Below, in pieces: positions 6,324 through 9,582 of a stretch of 9,582 nucleotides of DNA. The DNA lies in contig JAFGEH010000150.1 in assembly GCA_016931665.1 (NCBI GenBank), positions 1-9,582 of the forward strand, given 5' to 3'. A model generated the notes under the pieces. The model made no database searches. It was not told the origin of the DNA and worked only from the letters and a program-made list of their open reading frames with translations. Position 1 is the first letter of the stretch. Each line of letters opens with the position of its first letter. The position numbers and the translations under genes were made by a program. Source of the DNA: Candidatus Cloacimonadota bacterium (GTDB lineage Bacteria > Cloacimonadota > Cloacimonadia > Cloacimonadales > TCS61).

Positions 6324-6767
6324 ATGGATTATCAGAGATCGGGTAATTATTATATCCTGCGGCTTGATGCGGGAGAGGAAATTGTAACGGAAATGAAGAA
6401 GTTCTGCGAACAGCAGGGCATCAGATTGGGTACTGTCCAGGCTATTGGCGCGGTGAATAAGGCCATTGTTGGCTTATATGATCCAGTGGCCCGGGAATAT
6501 CATTCCCGGCTGCTGGAAGGTGATATGGAAATCACCTCTCTATTGGGCAACATCACAACTATGGCCGGGCAGGTTTATCTTCATCTGCACGTAAATCTGG
6601 CGGATGCAGAACAACATACTCATGGTGGCCATCTGAATAAAGCTGTGGTCAGTGCCACCTGCGAAGCAGTGATAACAGTAATGCCGGGAGAAGTAGAACG
6701 GATTTTTGATGATAAGATCGGGCTCAACCTGCTGGCTTTTGGCAGAGAAAAAGGCTCCCACCATTGA
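6324..6767 (+). CDS. PPC/DUF296 domain protein
   Basis: A single PPC (plant and prokaryote conserved, DUF296) domain protein of 147 residues. The fold is a trimer-forming alpha/beta domain; in plants it accompanies AT-hook DNA-binding motifs, while stand-alone bacterial members have no settled function and are often annotated DNA-binding without direct proof. Seen: LHLHV (86-90) and HTHGGHL (98-104), supplying the conserved His set (H87, H89, H103) that likely binds a metal; no AT-hook or other added domain. Start choice: ATG at 6318 lies only 1 nt after GGGAG (6312-6316), too close, so ATG at 6324 (7-nt spacing) is preferred; the earlier start would add two residues. It is divergent from ppdK and convergent with tRNA-Lys, whose terminator overlaps the last codons. 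A weak dyad ACAAT-N8-ATTGT (6245-6262) lies upstream; I see no clear promoter. Confidence 0.9.
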   Translation: MDYQRSGNYYILRLDAGEEIVTEMKKFCEQQGIRLGTVQAIGAVNKAIVGLYDPVAREYHSRLLEGDMEITSLLGNITTMAGQVYLHLHVNLADAEQHTHGGHLNKAVVSATCEAVITVMPGEVERIFDDKIGLNLLAFGREKGSHH

Positions 6768-6776
6768 TGGAAGCCT
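6748..6776 (-). terminator. Rho-independent terminator of tRNA-Lys, inside the end of the PPC gene
   Basis: On minus, AGGCTTCC (6776-6769) pairs with GGGAGCCT (6759-6752) over 8 bp with one G-U, around a 9-nt loop, and five T follow (complement of 6748-6752). It starts 5 nt after the tRNA-Lys 3' end. On plus the same stem has a C-A mismatch and no T-run, so it acts for the minus strand only. Confidence 0.75.
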
Positions 6777-6781
6777 GAAAG

Positions 6782-6857
<76 letters not shown>

Positions 6858-6892
6858 AGAGCAAGGTGCAAATTCCAGGAGCTCCCGGTAGA

Positions 6893-6935
6893 TGTCAACG
6901 GTTTTTTAGACAGGTAATGTCAATTGCCGTTGACA
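6893..6935. promoter_or_regulatory. Clustered TTGACA/TGTCAA half-sites between tRNA-Lys and the polysaccharide operon
   Basis: A perfect 9-bp inverted repeat, TGTCAACGG (6893-6901) and CCGTTGACA (6927-6935), encloses a third half-site TGTCAA (6918-6923), which also forms TGTCAA-N6-TTGACA with the right arm. Read as -35 boxes, the right arm serves the plus-strand operon and the other two serve tRNA-Lys on minus. No good -10 sits 16-18 nt from any of them, so an operator role is equally possible. Confidence 0.4.
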
Positions 6936-6994
6936 AATTCACAACTGCCCGTAAACAGACATATTAAAATGGTTTTATCGAGGTTTTCAGGATA

Positions 6995-8722
6995 ATGATC
7001 TCTGTATTGATAAAAAAGGAAATGCACAGGTTTCTGGAAGAAGCAAAGCTTGCCTGTGATTTTCTGTTCGGCACACTCGGTTACGAATACAGATACATAA
7101 ACCGTGAAGATGAGTTGAGGAGAAACGAGATACTATTCATTTACGGTGTTCTGGAACCGACCCGGGATGAAATGTATGAAATGGCCTTGCAGAGAATCGC
7201 CTTTTTCATTCCTCTTCAACCTGATCTACTGCAACCGGGGAAACTCAACCGCGATCAGATCAGGGAAATGATCAGGGAGATCAAATATCTGCGCCACACT
7301 CCGCTACTGGCCGGGCGCGACCTGGAATCCCCACTCTACTATTATAAAAACAACGATATTTTTTTCGGTAAATATAATTTTGACCTGTTGGGGAATATCT
7401 TCTTTCATTTAGTGAATTATGAATACTATTCCATTGAAGCCAGAGATAAGTTTGATCGGGTTTCCGACAATATGTCAGCCTTTGCCGAGTATGGCCAGTT
7501 CCCTTTCATCAACACGCTGTTGTGGCTGGTGGAAGAAACAGTTAAGGATGCGCTGACAGAGAGAGCTGATTATTTACTTCTGAAGAAGGATTACTGGCCC
7601 GGGGGGCAGCCCTATGCTGCCGCTCTTTCCCACAATGTGGAAAGTTTACGGAAATGGACCTTCGGCTCAATTTTAAAGAGCACCTTTACTGATTTGCTTA
7701 TCTTCTACAAAATCCGATATATAATCAGGAATATTTCGCGCAAGGTAAGGTATATAGCCACTAATATCGAGGAATACTGGAATTTTGATATCATCAGCGA
7801 GATTGAGCAGGAGCAGGGCGTTAAAAGCACATTCTTTTTCATCATGGAAAAAGAACCAGGGCAGATTACCGATTATTCCCCTGTAGACAGGGATATCCTG
7901 GAAGAAGTTCAAACGTTGATGAAGACGGATTATGAGATAGCCCTGCTGGCTTCTCTGGAATCGAGCAGGACAGATGCGATCCGGAAACAGAAGGAAACAT
8001 TGCTGGATATTACCGAGGAGCATAAGATCGGAGTCCGCCAGAGTAGAAACAGGCTGGAGCCGGATGTGACACCCCAATATCATAACAAGTATGATTTCTA
8101 TTATGATTCGTCTCTGGGATTTTGTGAAACGAACGGTTTCAAGAATGGTTTCGGTTTTCCCGTGCAGCAGGTCATCACCGGTAAAGAAGAAAGAGGGAAA
8201 TTCCGCTTCTCAAACGGCCAGTGCCTGGAATTACCCCTGGTATTCTCCGATGGCAACCTAATTCTGTCCAAAGCCCGGCAGGTGGGCTACGAGCAAGCGA
8301 GATCCAGCCTTGAATTCCTGATATCACTCCTGAACAAATTTAATGGATTTCTGGGAGTGAATTTCTCGGTGCATAATTTTGCCGAGTTAACTTATGATAA
8401 TCAATTATATATGCAGCTTTTGAACAAACTCAAAGCTGATAACGCTTACATCGGCCGCTTCCGTGATCTGGCCAGCTGGTGGAGGAAAAGAAGAGCGATT
8501 CGGATGGCAGAAGATAGCAGCGAGATCAGGATAAATTTTCCCGAGGCTGTGCAGAGCATGTGTTTTCTTCTCTTTGGTCAGTTTCAGGTAAACCAGGTAG
8601 AGGGTGCAAAAGCTGAAATAATGGGTAACAGGATTTTTCTACGGGAAATCGCCACCGGTAAAACCGTGATTCTGAGACTTAACAGGCAGCGCCGGCAGCC
8701 GGATGAGGTGGATAATGCCTAA
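6995..8722 (+). CDS. WalW-like polysaccharide deacetylase-fold protein (DUF7033 + CE4/NodB), probably catalytically inactive
   Basis: Layout fits the WalW-like group of carbohydrate esterase family 4: an N-terminal DUF7033-like region (about 1-190) and a NodB-fold half (about 205-500). Fold landmarks seen: ALSHNVESLRKW (210-221) where active relatives read (L/T)HDVD, KSTFFFI (277-283), EIALLASLES (314-323) where they read EIGLHxS, IGVRQSR (345-351) for GxRQHY, YDSSLGF (370-376), FSVHNFAE (457-464) and SWWRKRR (494-500). Base Asp becomes Asn214, metal Asp becomes Glu216, the metal His becomes Leu318 and the RQH His becomes Ser350; Arg348 and His460 remain. By known CE4 chemistry this should not hold the metal normally, so I infer a pseudoenzyme with a binding or scaffolding role. 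No signal peptide; cytoplasmic. About 75 residues follow the NodB half. Start uncertain: ATG 6995 has only a weak AGGA or GAGG; ATG 7022 follows AAGGA too closely. It overlaps the glycosyltransferase gene by 8 nt. Confidence 0.78.
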   Translation: MISVLIKKEMHRFLEEAKLACDFLFGTLGYEYRYINREDELRRNEILFIYGVLEPTRDEMYEMALQRIAFFIPLQPDLLQPGKLNRDQIREMIREIKYLRHTPLLAGRDLESPLYYYKNNDIFFGKYNFDLLGNIFFHLVNYEYYSIEARDKFDRVSDNMSAFAEYGQFPFINTLLWLVEETVKDALTERADYLLLKKDYWPGGQPYAAALSHNVESLRKWTFGSILKSTFTDLLIFYKIRYIIRNISRKVRYIATNIEEYWNFDIISEIEQEQGVKSTFFFIMEKEPGQITDYSPVDRDILEEVQTLMKTDYEIALLASLESSRTDAIRKQKETLLDITEEHKIGVRQSRNRLEPDVTPQYHNKYDFYYDSSLGFCETNGFKNGFGFPVQQVITGKEERGKFRFSNGQCLELPLVFSDGNLILSKARQVGYEQARSSLEFLISLLNKFNGFLGVNFSVHNFAELTYDNQLYMQLLNKLKADNAYIGRFRDLASWWRKRRAIRMAEDSSEIRINFPEAVQSMCFLLFGQFQVNQVEGAKAEIMGNRIFLREIATGKTVILRLNRQRRQPDEVDNA

Positions 8723-9582
8723 ATTGCTGCTGTTTTCCTATTTCTATCCGCCGCTGGGTGGCCCAGCAGTCCAGCGCCCGTTAAAACTCATCAAGTACCT
8801 GGTTGCCCAAAACTGGCAGGTGGATGTTATCAGCAAGGATGATGTTTACTATCATTCCCGGGATAAGGAACTGGCCCGGGAGGACAGGGCGGAGAAAGTG
8901 ATCCGGGTGAGCTCCGGGGAGCCCATGGCTCTGCTGAACCGTATCGAAAGTAAACATCAGGGCTGGGGTTCGGCCGTTTATTTCCGCACTCCGGAATTTC
9001 TGAAAAGCCTGGTCCGCCGCAGTTATTTCATAGATGATAAGCATGCCTGGCTCAAGCCGGCAGTAGCCACAGCGTTGGACCTGTGCCGGGAAAACAGGTA
9101 CGAAGCGGTGATGGCTACCATGGGACCATTCACAGCCGGAGTGGCAGCCTACAAGGTAAGTCGCTACTTGAAGATCCCTTTAATTATAGATTATCGTGAT
9201 CATTGGAATCTCAATCCCTATATTTCCTATCTGACCTGTATCCACCGGTGGCTGGCCCGGTCCTGGGAGAAACGCCTGTTGCGAACAGCTTCCCTCATCA
9301 CGGTGGTGGGAGAAAAAATGGGGGAGGAGCTGGTGCAGAGTTTCCGGATACATCCAACCCGGCTGCAGGTTATGTACAATGGCTGGGATGAAGATGATTT
9401 CCGGGATCTGCAATCCGGACCTACTACCGGTGGCAACAGGGTTTTCAGCTATATCGGTAATTTTTACGGGCAGAGGACTCCGCGATATTTCCTGCTAGCC
9501 ATCCAGGAATTGTGGCAGGAGAAGAAACTGCCTGACAAACTGAAGTTATTGTTCGTAGGCAATTATTACCGGGAGACTCAGC
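8715..9582 (+). CDS. Glycosyltransferase, GT4-type (GT-B fold), 3'-truncated by the window edge
   Basis: An open frame from ATG 8715 to the window end, 289 residues visible and no stop. Seen: SYFYPPLGGPAVQRPLKLIK (8-27), the N-terminal signature of a GT4-like acceptor-side Rossmann domain; IIDYRDHW (157-164), matching the DxRDxW element of these enzymes; ITVVGEKM (195-202); VMYNGWDEDDF (219-229), the interdomain NGxDxxxF element; and YIGNFYGQRTP (246-256) opening the nucleotide-sugar domain. The donor-site ExxxxxxxE region lies beyond the edge, so the sugar and linkage cannot be inferred. Likely role: cytoplasmic transfer of a sugar in surface polysaccharide, lipopolysaccharide or exopolysaccharide assembly. 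The start overlaps the upstream stop by 8 nt, and GAGGTG at 8705-8710 inside the upstream gene gives a good ribosome site, so the two are translationally coupled. About 100 or more C-terminal residues are probably missing. Confidence 0.9.
   Translation, partial: MPKLLLFSYFYPPLGGPAVQRPLKLIKYLVAQNWQVDVISKDDVYYHSRDKELAREDRAEKVIRVSSGEPMALLNRIESKHQGWGSAVYFRTPEFLKSLVRRSYFIDDKHAWLKPAVATALDLCRENRYEAVMATMGPFTAGVAAYKVSRYLKIPLIIDYRDHWNLNPYISYLTCIHRWLARSWEKRLLRTASLITVVGEKMGEELVQSFRIHPTRLQVMYNGWDEDDFRDLQSGPTTGGNRVFSYIGNFYGQRTPRYFLLAIQELWQEKKLPDKLKLLFVGNYYRETQ

Noticed and set aside
6878..6885. GGAGCTCC palindrome upstream of tRNA-Lys
   Set aside because: An 8-bp palindrome without further symmetry, conservation evidence or a recognisable binding-site consensus is too weak to annotate.
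9180..9436. Short frames on both strands inside the glycosyltransferase
   Set aside because: The long open frame from 8715 carries clear GT4 motifs over the same bases, so these are shadows.

Overview
This is a bacterial chromosome segment of ordinary housekeeping character. It holds seven protein genes (two of them small, one running off the right edge), three tRNA genes and a short repeat-bearing intergenic block. There is no insertion sequence, prophage, CRISPR array or rRNA. The protein set (soluble MurB, PPDK with its regulator, a PPC/DUF296 protein, a WalW-like deacetylase fold next to a GT4 glycosyltransferase) suggests an anaerobic or fermentative bacterium. The pairing of a DUF7033-type deacetylase with a 'YPPLGGPAVQRP' glycosyltransferase recalls the FCB group, for example Cloacimonadota, but that placement is a low-confidence inference.

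Left part (1-2510, plus strand): murB (cell-wall precursor synthesis) is followed after 4 nt by the PPDK regulatory protein (DUF299). Next come a 41-residue single-pass membrane peptide with an excellent ribosome site and its own promoter-like sequence, a fold-prone intergenic stretch, and a 100-residue protein of which 41 residues are Asp or Glu.

Middle part (2511-3405): tRNA-Arg(CCG) on plus and tRNA-Val(CAC) on minus point at each other. The 309 bp between them hold an AATTAGT heptad repeat and a GC-richer core with imperfect direct repeats, and no gene. A strong rho-independent terminator then closes the minus-strand gene to its right.

Right part (3406-9582): ppdK (minus) encodes a full-length pyruvate, phosphate dikinase with its phospho-His, regulatory Thr and catalytic Cys all present. 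A PPC/DUF296 gene (plus) converges on tRNA-Lys(CTT) (minus), whose likely terminator is embedded in the last codons of the PPC gene. An apparent operon on plus follows: a CE4/NodB-fold protein that has lost most of its metal and catalytic residues, overlapping by 8 nt a GT4-type glycosyltransferase cut by the window edge.

How they work together: the regulator at 919-1749 is expected to phosphorylate and dephosphorylate the PPDK encoded at 3406-6126 at Thr487, so a complete PEP-pyruvate switch lies within about 5 kb, though on opposite strands. The deacetylase-like protein and glycosyltransferase look like the start of a surface-polysaccharide cluster continuing to the right. The most interesting point is the apparent pseudoenzyme in that cluster. 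I did not find a convincing wholly new system.
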